A DNA stretch of 59,174 nt from Micromonospora echinofusca (GTDB lineage: Bacteria; Actinomycetota; Actinomycetes; Mycobacteriales; Micromonosporaceae): positions 1 to 59,174 of the forward strand of contig NZ_WVUH01000005.1 of assembly GCF_017614955.1 (NCBI RefSeq). Direction: 5' to 3'. The position numbers and the translations under genes were made by a program. A model generated the notes under the pieces. It saw only the letters and a program-made list of their open reading frames with translations, had not been told where the DNA came from and searched no databases. Every line of letters begins with the position of its first letter. Positions within the stretch are counted from its first letter, which is position 1. Below, piece after piece: positions 17,975 through 25,474 of the stretch.

Positions 17975-18578
17975 CCCGGCCAGGGCGCAACGCAACCGGG
18001 GGATCACCTCCGCCAAGATCGTGGTTGCGGGCGGCTTCGGCGTGGGCAAGACGACACTCGTCGGCGCGGTCTCGGAGATCACTCCGCTGACCACCGAGGC
18101 GGTGATGACGGCTGCCGGGGTGGGCATCGACGACCCGTCCAAGGTCCCGGGCAAGGAGACCACCACGGTCGCCATGGACTTCGGCCGGATCACCATGGCC
18201 CAGGACCTGATCCTGTACCTCTTCGGTACGCCCGGACAGACCCGGTTCTGGTTCATGTGGGACGAGATCATCCGGGGTGCCGTCGGTGCCGCCGTGCTGG
18301 TCGACACCCGCCGGATCACCGACGCGTTCGCGCCGCTGGACTACTTCGAGAACCGGAAGCTGCCGTACGTCGTGGCGCTGAACGCCTTCGACGGCGCCCC
18401 CCGCTACGACCTGGAGGAGGTCCGTGAGGCGTTGGCGATCGCGCCGCACGTACCGCTGATCATGACCGATGCGCGGCACCGCGACTCGGTCAAGCGGGTC
18501 CTGGTGACCGTGGTCGAGCACGCCATGATGCGGTTGCAGGCCGAGCACGGCCGGGGGTATCCCGCCCCGGTCGGCTGA
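17955..18578 (+). CDS. cvnD: Small Ras-like GTPase of conservon
   Basis: 207 residues. The P-loop GGFGVGKTT is at about 26-34, followed by a switch region and the G3-like LFGTPGQTRFWFMW; the G4-type element reads ALNAFDG rather than the usual NKxD, as in the family. The GTG start overlaps the DUF742 gene. This is the output GTPase of the conservon, probably working with the roadblock protein at the membrane-bound kinase. The operon ends here, before two hairpins. Confidence 0.93.
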   Translation: MDFAGYDPARAQRNRGITSAKIVVAGGFGVGKTTLVGAVSEITPLTTEAVMTAAGVGIDDPSKVPGKETTTVAMDFGRITMAQDLILYLFGTPGQTRFWFMWDEIIRGAVGAAVLVDTRRITDAFAPLDYFENRKLPYVVALNAFDGAPRYDLEEVREALAIAPHVPLIMTDARHRDSVKRVLVTVVEHAMMRLQAEHGRGYPAPVG

Positions 18579-18600
18579 CCCGCGTCGTCCGTCGCCTGGT

Positions 18601-18674
18601 GGGGCCGATCGCGGGGAATCGGCCCCCTGCCCCGAACAGACAGTGGCCACAACGCCTTCGTTGTGGCCACTTTT
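18601..18674 (+). terminator. Two hairpins ending the conservon operon
   Basis: A nine-bp stem (18601-18609 with 18618-18626) is followed by a perfect 13-bp stem (18642-18654 with 18659-18671, loop CCTT) that runs into TTTT. The second is a classical intrinsic terminator. Confidence 0.85.
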
Positions 18675-18813
18675 CGTCGTACACGCGGGTCCTCGACCGA
18701 CGGGTACGTGACGGCGGTGAGACGCGGCTGCCGGTAGGAGTTGCCGGGGGCGCGGGCGGGTGCCGGTCGCGGTACGTCGCCGCGCGGATCGGCGAGCCGT
18801 CCGGGAGACGACG

Positions 18814-19776
18814 ATGAGAACAGCAAAAGGTATGTCCATCATGGTGGTGAGCGCGACGCTGGGGCTCGCCCTGGTCGGCTCGGCGTCGGCGGCGCCCCGG
18901 CCGGTCGAGGTCGATCCGGGTACCCGGGCGGACGCGTCGACCGCGATGGCGGGGGAGGCGTACACGTACGCCAGCTACCTGGCGTACGGGCAGGTGGCCG
19001 ACCGGACCGGTGACCGGCGGCTCGGCCGGCTCTTCCGGGACACCGCCCGGGTCGAACTGTACGACCACTTCACCGCCGAGGCCCGGCTGATCGGGTTCGT
19101 CGGCGGCAACGAGGAGAACCTGGCCGACTCGATCGCCGGGGAGGAAGAGGAGGCCACGGTCACCTATCCGGCCTTCGCCGAACAGGCCCGCCGGGACAAC
19201 TGCCCGGAGGTCGCCGCGCACTTCGCGGAGCTGGCCGCCGACGAGGCGGTGCACGCCGGACGGTTCCGGACCGCCCTGACGGCGGTCACCGACCCCGGCT
19301 CCGGTGTCGAGGTACCGGTCGGGGAACGGGTCCAGCAGATCCCGGTCGAGGTGACCGAACCGCAGTGCTCCGGGCAGACCCTGGCGAACCTGCGGGCGAC
19401 GCTGCGCGGTGAGGCGTTCGCGACCGCGAAGTACACCCTGCACGCCCAGCAGGCCCGGCGGACCGGGCAGACCCGGCTGCTCCGGCTCTGGGAGAACACC
19501 GCCTGGCAGGAGCTCAACGAGCACTTCGCCGGTACCGCCAACCTGGCCGGACTGGCCGGCTCGAACGAGGAGAACCTGCGTACCTCGATCACCGGTGAGA
19601 CCGACGAGGCGACGGTCATGTACCCGACCTTCTCGCGGGAGGCGTACGCGGTCGGCGACCGGGCGGCCGGTGCGCTGTTCCGGGAGATCGCCTACGACGA
19701 GGCCGACCACGCCTCGGCCTTCCTGCGGGCCCTGGTCCGCGTGGTCACCCCACCCGGCGCCGGTACCCGCACCTGA
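18814..19776 (+). CDS. Exported protein with two ferritin-like (rubrerythrin-type) domains
   Basis: 320 residues. A signal peptide appears to end at SASA/AP. Two homologous four-helix units follow, about 45-170 and 185-315. Each has GEA in helix 1, a helix 2 with VELYDHF or QELNEHF, a helix 3 with EEEEATVTYP or ETDEATVMYP, and ExxH in helix 4 (DEAVH, DEADH), as in rubrerythrin diiron sites. The rubredoxin domain of true rubrerythrins is absent. GGGAGA precedes the chosen ATG; an ORF start at 18760 would hide the signal. Role is probably diiron-dependent oxidative protection or iron handling outside the cytoplasm; that is inference. Confidence 0.82.
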   Translation: MRTAKGMSIMVVSATLGLALVGSASAAPRPVEVDPGTRADASTAMAGEAYTYASYLAYGQVADRTGDRRLGRLFRDTARVELYDHFTAEARLIGFVGGNEENLADSIAGEEEEATVTYPAFAEQARRDNCPEVAAHFAELAADEAVHAGRFRTALTAVTDPGSGVEVPVGERVQQIPVEVTEPQCSGQTLANLRATLRGEAFATAKYTLHAQQARRTGQTRLLRLWENTAWQELNEHFAGTANLAGLAGSNEENLRTSITGETDEATVMYPTFSREAYAVGDRAAGALFREIAYDEADHASAFLRALVRVVTPPGAGTRT

Positions 19777-19826
19777 CCACCGTCTACGCACGTCGGTATC
19801 GGTGTCGTGGCGGTCATCGGCAACGC

Positions 19827-19861
19827 CTGGCCGGGCGCTTCAGAGGGAAGCGCCCGGCCAG
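19827..19861 (+). terminator. Terminator after the ferritin-like gene
   Basis: A perfect 15-bp stem (19827-19841 with 19847-19861) with a five-base loop sits about 50 bases past the stop codon. Confidence 0.8.
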
Positions 19862-20025
19862 ACCCCTGTCCCTGCCAGTCACTGTGCCGGAGACGCCCTG
19901 GTTGACGCCGCCCCCCGTTTCGATGGCAGATGCCAGCGGCGTCGTTACGATGGGTTCCGTCATGTGCGGTTGGTGTGGTGGGGACAGTTCAGGTTCGCCC
20001 GCTGGTTGCTCCGCCGGAACCACAA
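19862..20025. other. Intergenic stretch without recognisable gene
   Basis: No coding signal is visible on either strand between the terminator and the long palindrome. The open frame running through it is a continuation of a shadow frame of the ferritin-like gene. Confidence 0.5.
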
Positions 20026-20086
20026 GTTGATCATGAAGTTGTTGTCAACTGGTCCGGCGTGTCGTGGCGATAACTTCATGATCAAC
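20026..20086. repeat. 61-bp palindromic element GTTGATCATGAAGTT
   Basis: Bases 20026-20040 and 20072-20086 are perfect 15-bp reverse complements flanking a 31-base spacer that itself starts with a small palindrome (GTTGTCAAC). It is AT-richer than its surroundings. I recall near-identical arms in many intergenic regions of Micromonospora and Salinispora, so it is probably a dispersed repeat. Confidence 0.8.
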
Positions 20087-20189
20087 TCCCGTGCGATCAT
20101 CAGCTCCGGGGTGCCCCGTCCTGTCTACGTATCGACCCTGGGATGCACTGTCAGGGGCAGTAGGCTGACGAATGGCTTCTGGGGCGGAT

Positions 20190-20209
20190 CCATAGGTTGG
20201 TGCTTATGG
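20190..20209 (+). promoter_or_regulatory. Possible LysR autoregulatory box
   Basis: CCATAG and TTATGG, separated by eight bases, form an imperfect dyad 28 bases before the LysR start. It resembles the interrupted dyads bound by LysR regulators. Weak by itself. Confidence 0.25.
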
Positions 20210-20236
20210 TTGGTGCTGTGGGAGAGCGGCGGGCTG

Positions 20237-21217
20237 ATGGGTCGTCCTGAACAGGCTCGGTCCGCTTCCCGTGAGCCGAGCGTGCGGCAGTTGCGGCAGT
20301 TCCTGGTGCTGGCCGAGGAGTTGCACTTCGGCCGTGCGGCACAGCGACTGTTCCTGAGCCAGCCGGCGCTGAGCCAGCAGATCCGGGCACTGGAGGAGCG
20401 CCTCGGGGTCGACCTGGTGCGACGTTCCTCCCGCCGGGTGGAACTCACCGCCGCAGGTGAGGCTCTGGTACCCGAGGCGCGTGAACTCGTCGCGGCGATG
20501 GCCCGCCTCCAGGGGGTCGCCGATTCCTACCTCCGTCAGACGCGGGGGCGGCTGAGGATCGGGGCCATCGGCGGCGAGGCCTTCATGCCCTACGTGATCG
20601 ACATCCTCGCCGAGCTGTCCGCCCGGCATCCCGGGATCGACGTCGAGGTCCGTTCCCTCGATTTCGTCGAGCAGGTCTACGCCCTGCCCCGGGGGGACGT
20701 CGACGCCGCTTTCCTGCGCCCGCCGCTGCCGCCCGGTCTACGGAGCCTGCACCTGTCGACCGAACCCCGGGTGGTCTGTCTGCCCGCAGACGACCCGCTG
20801 GTGGATCGGGGCCCGCTCACCCTCGCGCAGCTGTCCGACCGCGTGGTGGTCGACGTCCCGATACCCGAGCTGCGCCAGTGGTGGGACTTCTGGACGATCA
20901 ACCCCCGCCCCGACGGTAGCGCCGTCCGCTACGGTCCGACGGCCGGCGACATGGACGCGCTGCTCTCGGCCGTGGCCCGTGGTCAGGCGATCGCCTTCCT
21001 GCCCGCCGAGGCCCGCCGCGACTACTCCCGCCGAGGCATCGCGTACGTCGACGTCACGGATCTGCCCCTCACCACGGCGGCCCTGGCCTGGCTGCCCAAC
21101 CCTGACCACGCGGCCCTCACCGCCCTGCTCCAGGTGGCGCGTGCCGTGCTACAGCGCAACAGCTACGGGGTCGACCATGCGGACCCGTCAGTCAAGCGCC
21201 CGTCTGCCAGCCGGTGA
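20237..21217 (+). CDS. LysR-family transcriptional regulator
   Basis: 326 residues. The N-terminal winged helix-turn-helix (about 15-75) contains LHFGRAAQRLFLSQPALSQQ and then ALEERLGVDLVRR, the usual LysR recognition region. An effector-binding domain with two alpha/beta lobes follows to about 300. The frame is open far upstream, but LysR homology starts near this ATG; a weak GGGAG lies upstream. No divergent target gene is present, so its regulon is unclear. It is convergent with the UTRA gene. Confidence 0.88.
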   Translation: MGRPEQARSASREPSVRQLRQFLVLAEELHFGRAAQRLFLSQPALSQQIRALEERLGVDLVRRSSRRVELTAAGEALVPEARELVAAMARLQGVADSYLRQTRGRLRIGAIGGEAFMPYVIDILAELSARHPGIDVEVRSLDFVEQVYALPRGDVDAAFLRPPLPPGLRSLHLSTEPRVVCLPADDPLVDRGPLTLAQLSDRVVVDVPIPELRQWWDFWTINPRPDGSAVRYGPTAGDMDALLSAVARGQAIAFLPAEARRDYSRRGIAYVDVTDLPLTTAALAWLPNPDHAALTALLQVARAVLQRNSYGVDHADPSVKRPSASR

Positions 21218-21255
21218 GGACCAGGCCGGAGCCGCCACCAGGCAACAGCGGCCCA

Positions 21256-21271
21256 GCACCGCCAGCGGTGC
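21256..21271. terminator. Weak hairpin between convergent genes
   Basis: GCACCGC and GCGGTGC pair over seven bases with a two-base loop in the 64-base gap between the LysR and UTRA stop codons. Too tight a loop to be sure that it terminates. Confidence 0.35.
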
Positions 21272-21281
21272 CGGATCAGGT

Positions 21282-21824
21282 TTAGTCGATCATTAGTTCG
21301 TACCGGAGGCGACGCTGCTCGGCCAGCATTGTCATCATGCTGACCTCGATCGGCTGGCCGCTTGCGGTGCTGAGCAGCCGGGTCAGGGTGAGGACCCAGT
21401 CCCCGGCCGGTAGGGCGAGTGCCGCCCGCTCCTCCTCGGTGGGCCGGCGCGCACAGACGTCCTCGCAGGCGTGTCGGGGCCGGTGGCCGAGTTCGGTGAG
21501 GAGGCCGACCGCCCCGCCCCTGATTTTGCGATGCTCGGCGAGCGCGGTACTCCGGGCGATCGTCGTCGGGTAGTACGAGTCGGTCAGTTCCACCGGGCGA
21601 TCGTCCAGCAGCATCAGCCGGCGCCGCACCACGACTGTGGCGCCGTCCTCGACCCGTAGCGCCTCGGCCACCTCGGCGGGCGGCACGACCTCGGCGACAG
21701 CCAGCAGGCGCTGGGTGCCGACACCGCCGTGTCGGGCCGCCTCCGCACCCCAGGGCTCCGGTTGTCCGTCCGCCCGTGGGGCGACGTACGGCATCGACAC
21801 GCTGACCCACCCGGGGTGACCCAT
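21282..21824 (-). CDS. UTRA-domain protein lacking the GntR DNA-binding domain
   Basis: 180 residues. After a short WVSVSMPYV segment, nearly the whole protein is a UTRA effector-binding domain (VVRRRLMLLDDRPVELTDSY, then LTRLLSTASGQPIEV and a C-terminal RLRYEL). GntR/HutC regulators normally carry an N-terminal winged helix of about 70 residues; here there is none and no room for it. GGGGAG lies upstream of the ATG. It follows the DUF397 gene by 12 bases in an Xre-DUF397-UTRA operon. It may sense a ligand and act through another protein; that is inference. Confidence 0.8.
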   Translation of the reverse strand: MGHPGWVSVSMPYVAPRADGQPEPWGAEAARHGGVGTQRLLAVAEVVPPAEVAEALRVEDGATVVVRRRLMLLDDRPVELTDSYYPTTIARSTALAEHRKIRGGAVGLLTELGHRPRHACEDVCARRPTEEERAALALPAGDWVLTLTRLLSTASGQPIEVSMMTMLAEQRRLRYELMID

Positions 21825-21836
21825 GGCTCTCCCCGG

Positions 21837-22025
21837 TCAGTGACGCGTCGCGCCGTCGACGAAGGTGCGCCAGGCGGTGCGGGGGAAGGTGAGGACTGGG
21901 CCGGAGCGGTCCTTGGAGTCCCGGACGGCGACGACCTCGCCGGCGTCGGCGACCTCGACGCAGTCGCCATTGCCGCCCCCGCTGGAGCGGGTGCTCTTAC
22001 GCCACACGACGTCTCGCAGATCCAT
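21837..22025 (-). CDS. DUF397 small protein
   Basis: 62 residues covering the DUF397 family: WRKSTRSSGGGNGDCVEVA, then VAVRDSKDRSGPVL and FVDGA near the end. It begins 15 bases after the Xre regulator stop, the usual arrangement for these pairs. In Streptomyces, related pairs (WhiJ-like systems) influence development, and the DUF397 protein is thought to antagonise the cognate DNA-binding partner. Confidence 0.93.
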   Translation of the reverse strand: MDLRDVVWRKSTRSSGGGNGDCVEVADAGEVVAVRDSKDRSGPVLTFPRTAWRTFVDGATRH

Positions 22026-22040
22026 GGCCGTCAGCCTCCC

Positions 22041-22898
22041 CTAGAGCGCGTCCCGCGCCGCCGCGATCAGCTCCCGGGAGTCCTCGACGCTCGCCGCCGC
22101 TGCGCGCAGGTAGTCGAAGGCAAGGGTAGACGCTTCGACGTCCTCGGCGCTCTCCACGTTGACGTCCCCGGTCAGCGACTCGACGAAGAGCGCCGCCGGA
22201 TGGTCCTGGAAGGACATCAGGGTGAAGGCACCGTTCAGGCCGGCGTGCCAGACGGTCTGCTGCCGGAGCACCTGGATGACCACGTTGTCCGGCAGGGTGA
22301 GCAGATGGTCGAGCTGGCCCCGCAGCACGTCGGTGCCGCCGATCGGCCGGTGCAGCAGGGACTCGTCCAGCACCGCCCAGAGCCGGAGGGAACCGTCGGT
22401 GAGCCGCCGTTGGCGGGCCATCCGGGCCTGGACCAGCTTGTCGACCTCGCCGGCACTGCGGCCCCGGCCGGCGGGCTCGCCGCCGAACGTCGCCCGGGCG
22501 TAGTCGCCGGTCTGGACCAGGCCGTTGATCGTCCCCCAGGACCAGGTGCGCAGCTCGGTCGCCTCGGACTCGAACGCGATGTAGGCGCTCAGGCCGCCCG
22601 TGATCACCTCCCGGTAGTCCTCCCACCAGCCGCGTCCGCGCGCCTCCCGGGCCAGTTTCCAGTACCGCTCCTTGGTCGCCAGGTCGGACAGCCCGTAGAG
22701 GTCGAGCATCAGATACAGGTCGCCCTTGCTGATCCCGGTCTGGGCCAGCTCGATCCGGGAGACCTTGCCCTGCGAGCAGCCCAGCGCCTCGGCTGCCTGC
22801 TCTGCGGAGAGCCCGGCTTCGCTCCGGAGGCGTTTCAACTCGATGCCCAACTGCCGTCCCCGCACCGTGGGCGTCCGCCGGTCGCGCTTGATGACCAT
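22041..22898 (-). CDS. Xre-family regulator with DUF5753 domain
   Basis: 285 residues. The N-terminal helix-turn-helix (about 15-75) reads LKRLRSEAGLSAEQAAEALG then CSQGKVSRIE; the remainder is a DUF5753/Scr1-type domain with ITGGLSAYIAFESEA and a PDNVVIQVL segment. First gene of the Xre-DUF397-UTRA operon. A palindrome 47 bases upstream of the start could be its operator. The four-gene cluster of small proteins reads divergently and could be its target. Confidence 0.92.
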   Translation of the reverse strand: MVIKRDRRTPTVRGRQLGIELKRLRSEAGLSAEQAAEALGCSQGKVSRIELAQTGISKGDLYLMLDLYGLSDLATKERYWKLAREARGRGWWEDYREVITGGLSAYIAFESEATELRTWSWGTINGLVQTGDYARATFGGEPAGRGRSAGEVDKLVQARMARQRRLTDGSLRLWAVLDESLLHRPIGGTDVLRGQLDHLLTLPDNVVIQVLRQQTVWHAGLNGAFTLMSFQDHPAALFVESLTGDVNVESAEDVEASTLAFDYLRAAAASVEDSRELIAAARDAL

Positions 22899-22944
22899 CC
22901 GTCAAGTCTCGACTACACGAAGAGCTGATTCAAGGGTGACGCAT

Positions 22945-22962
22945 CGCAAGGTGATGCTTGCG
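22945..22962. promoter_or_regulatory. Candidate operator in Xre divergent promoter region
   Basis: CGCAAG and CTTGCG form a perfect six-bp dyad with a six-base spacer, with extra ACGCA/TGCGT symmetry around it. It lies between the Xre gene and the divergent small-gene cluster. The remainder of 22899-23130 holds both promoters with no clear hexamers. Confidence 0.4.
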
Positions 22963-23130
22963 TTACTCATGGTCATGTGATTACGTCTAGTGCGTCCAGT
23001 GTGAATGATGCACATCGGACTTCGGCGCGAGTGTCGGCGTCACACAGTCCAGAGAGAGAACGGACCGGGGTGGGTCGGTTTGGCGGCCTCTCCCACTCCC
23101 GGTCCGGCACGAGTCGACGGGAGCAATCAC

Positions 23131-23253
23131 ATGGACCACGTCCCGGGGTACGACTCCCCACCTGTCTACCACCCGCCGGTCGCCGGGTACACCCGCGCCG
23201 CCGCGCGTCGGGGCGTACCCGGTCATTGCCCCTGCGACCCGGTGGTGCGCTGA
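23131..23253 (+). CDS. 40-residue hypothetical protein
   Basis: Starts at an ATG with GGGAG eight bases upstream. The product is Tyr/Pro-rich at first (GYDSPPVYHPPVAGY), then basic, and ends GHCPCDPVVR with a CxC pair. It is the first frame in the cluster divergent from the Xre regulator. No family recognised; the position, ribosome site and GC3 pattern are the only support. Confidence 0.5.
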   Translation: MDHVPGYDSPPVYHPPVAGYTRAAARRGVPGHCPCDPVVR

Positions 23254-23396
23254 CCCGACAGCGCGCCACCGGCCTGCGCCGGGGCGGGCGCACGGCCTCC
23301 GCCGTACGGCAATACGGCCCCCACCTGCCGCGATTCTTCCCCCTCGCGGCGGGCCGGTGAGCCGTGCGCCCGCCCCTGCCATCCGGAGGGGCACCA

Positions 23397-23723
23397 ATGA
23401 CCGTCTACCGATCGTCGAGCAGCCTGCGGTGGCACCGGGACGAGGCGGACGCCGACGCCGCCCGACAGGTGCTCGCCGAGCACGTACCCGATGACGAGAC
23501 CGGCCGGTGCGTGGTCTGCCTGACCCCCGCACCGTGCCGCCCGGCGAACGCGGCGGCGAACCGCCTGGTCGACCTGGGCCGCCCGATCGGCCCACCCGAC
23601 GAACCGGACACCCGTCGGCCACGGGGCTGGCGGGGCTGGCTGACCCCGCGCCGCCGGCCGATGCCGCGCAGCGCCCCGCTGCTGACCTTCGGCTGGCGGG
23701 TGCGACTGGGCCTGGTGACGTGA
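23397..23723 (+). CDS. 108-residue hypothetical protein with CxxCxxPxPC motif
   Basis: The ATG has GGAGGGG five bases upstream. The N-terminal half is charged (SLRWHRDEADADAARQVL) and is followed by CVVCLTPAPC, then a Pro/Arg-rich stretch and a basic hydrophobic end. The cysteine pattern C-x2-C-x2-P-x-P-C recurs in the next gene and may bind a metal. Start and stop overlap the next gene by GTGA. Function unknown; I know similar proteins only as uncharacterised Micromonosporaceae ORFs. Confidence 0.65.
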   Translation: MTVYRSSSSLRWHRDEADADAARQVLAEHVPDDETGRCVVCLTPAPCRPANAAANRLVDLGRPIGPPDEPDTRRPRGWRGWLTPRRRPMPRSAPLLTFGWRVRLGLVT

Positions 23724-24247
23724 ACCGGCCCCGCCCGCCGGTCGTCCGGATCGGCGACATCGTGACCGTGGACGAGGGGCGGTACTGCTACGGCCTCGGC
23801 CCGCTGACCGTGGAGGTGATCGAGGTCGGGGCCCGGGAGCGGCACACCGACGGCCTCTGGCTCAACCTGCGCGGCGTGGAACTGTGCCCGGTCGACGGGG
23901 TGCGGCTGCGTCAGCGCCGGGTCCTGGTCCGGCTGGACGCGGTCCGCATCCGGCCCGGCCCGCTGTCCCGGGCCCGCCGCGCCGGCCCGCTGCCACCCGT
24001 CCCGGCGGGAACTGCGGTGCTCGCGCACCTGGCGGCCCGCCCGGCCTGGACCTGCACCGGGTGCGGGGAGCCCTGGCCCTGCCCGGCCCGCCGGGCGCGG
24101 CTGTCGACCGAGTACGCCGACAGCCGGCTGAGCCTGCTGGTCTACCTGGCCGGGTACCTGCTGGATGCGGCAGCCGACCTGCGGCACCTCCCCGCCGACG
24201 AGTTGTACGCCCGATTTCTCGGCTGGGTGATCAGAGGGGGAATCTGA
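23720..24247 (+). CDS. 175-residue hypothetical protein with CxxCxxPxPC motif
   Basis: A GTG start overlaps the previous stop. The first half looks like a small beta-rich domain (VVRIGDIVTVDEGRYCYG, GLWLNLRGVEL). The motif WTCTGCGEPWPC follows at about residue 112-123, then a leucine-rich amphipathic segment to the end. The cysteine spacing is the same as in the preceding protein. Translational coupling suggests the two work together. No function assigned. Confidence 0.65.
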   Translation: MNRPRPPVVRIGDIVTVDEGRYCYGLGPLTVEVIEVGARERHTDGLWLNLRGVELCPVDGVRLRQRRVLVRLDAVRIRPGPLSRARRAGPLPPVPAGTAVLAHLAARPAWTCTGCGEPWPCPARRARLSTEYADSRLSLLVYLAGYLLDAAADLRHLPADELYARFLGWVIRGGI

Positions 24248-24249
24248 CG

Positions 24250-24417
24250 GTGCCGCAGGACGAGAGCGCAGACCGGCTGCGCAGGGCCGGGGCGCTGGCA
24301 GCGTTGAGCGCCCGCGCCGAGACCGGTGACTTCGACGAGCTGCTGGACAAGCAAACCTACCGCTCGCGATGCTGGTCGGGACCGGTCACTCCACCCGGAG
24401 CCGGTAGCCGCGCTTGA
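24250..24417 (+). CDS. 55-residue hypothetical protein at the end of the cluster
   Basis: GTG start two bases after the previous stop; G-rich AGAGGGGG lies upstream. The product begins MPQDESADRLRRAGALAAL, a charged helix, and its last ten codons overlap the 3' end of the convergent HemD-type gene, so the true end may have been altered. Coding support is moderate. Confidence 0.45.
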   Translation: MPQDESADRLRRAGALAALSARAETGDFDELLDKQTYRSRCWSGPVTPPGAGSRA

Positions 24418-25474
24418 CCACGGTCTGCACCACCCGGGGCGTACCGAGACCGGCCCGCAGCCGGGCCACCGCCATCTCCACGGCGTGCTCGTCCGCGCCC
24501 CGGGGCAGGGTACGCAGCAGGGCCGTCCGGGACAGCACCCGCCCCGGTGACTGGGCGAGCGCCCGGAGCACGGCCATCGGGGCCGGGGCGAGCGGGCGTA
24601 GCTCCCCGTCGAGCAGGGCCGCGTGGCCGCGCAGGGTGAGCTGGTGACCGGCCACCCGGAGGTCGAGGGTGCGTCGGGGCAGTTCGTCGACGATCGTACG
24701 GACCAGCGCCCCGAGCCGGGCCCGGCCCGGGGTGACCACCGGTACGCCCCGTTGGCGCAGCGGCTCGGCGGTGACCGGGCCGACGCAGGTGGCCAGGACG
24801 TCCCGGCGCAGCGCGTCGAGGACCGTCTCGACCCGTTCCCCGGCGGTCCGCAGCAGTGCGCTCACCGCTGCGGCCGAGGTGAAGGTGACCGCGTCGACCA
24901 GTCGCCCGGCGACCAGGTCGACCAGCCGGTGCAGCGGGGCCGGGTCGGTCGGCGGCGCCCACCGGTAGACCGGTACCTCGATCACCGTGGCGCCGGCGTC
25001 CTCCAGGGCCTCCGTGCACTCCGGCTGCCGTTCGCCGTGCAGTTGCATGGCCACCACCTTGCCGGCCAGCGGCCGGCGGATCAGGTGGTCGACCACCTCC
25101 TCGCAGCTCTCCGAGTCCGGTGACCACTGGTCGAACAGCCCGGCGGCCCGGATCGCGCCGCGCGCCTTGGGCCCCCGGGCCACGATGTACGCCCCGCTCA
25201 GCGCGTCGCGCAGCGGTTCGGCGAGCCCCCAGCCCTCGGCCGCCTCCAGCCAGCCGCGCATGCCGATGCCGGTGTTCGCCATCAGGATGTCCGGCGGCCG
25301 GGACAGGCAGGCCCGGGTGGCGGCCCGCAGTTCCGAGTCGTCGGCCAGGGGCACGATCCGTAGGGCCGGGGCGAGCACCACCCGCGCGCCGCGCCGCTCC
25401 AGCAGGGCGGCGAGTTCGTCGCGACGGCGGTCGGCGGTCACCCCGATGGTGAACCCGGCAAGCTCACCGCCCAT
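24386..25474 (-). CDS. Uroporphyrinogen-III synthase fused to winged-helix DNA-binding domain
   Basis: 362 residues. The first 260 or so resemble HemD, the enzyme that cyclises hydroxymethylbilane to uroporphyrinogen III, with two alpha/beta domains (FTIGVTADRRRDELAALL, PDILMANTGIGMRGW, VDAVTFTSAAAVSALL). The last 95 form an OmpR-type winged helix (RVLSRTALLRTLPRGADEHA, then VEMAVARLRAGL and RGYRLRVE). The start overlaps the nirD stop by 11 bases, making it the last gene of the nitrate/nitrite operon. It may supply the siroheme precursor for NirB, regulate the operon, or both. Actinobacterial homologues with this fusion exist. Confidence 0.88.
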   Translation of the reverse strand: MGGELAGFTIGVTADRRRDELAALLERRGARVVLAPALRIVPLADDSELRAATRACLSRPPDILMANTGIGMRGWLEAAEGWGLAEPLRDALSGAYIVARGPKARGAIRAAGLFDQWSPDSESCEEVVDHLIRRPLAGKVVAMQLHGERQPECTEALEDAGATVIEVPVYRWAPPTDPAPLHRLVDLVAGRLVDAVTFTSAAAVSALLRTAGERVETVLDALRRDVLATCVGPVTAEPLRQRGVPVVTPGRARLGALVRTIVDELPRRTLDLRVAGHQLTLRGHAALLDGELRPLAPAPMAVLRALAQSPGRVLSRTALLRTLPRGADEHAVEMAVARLRAGLGTPRVVQTVVKRGYRLRVE

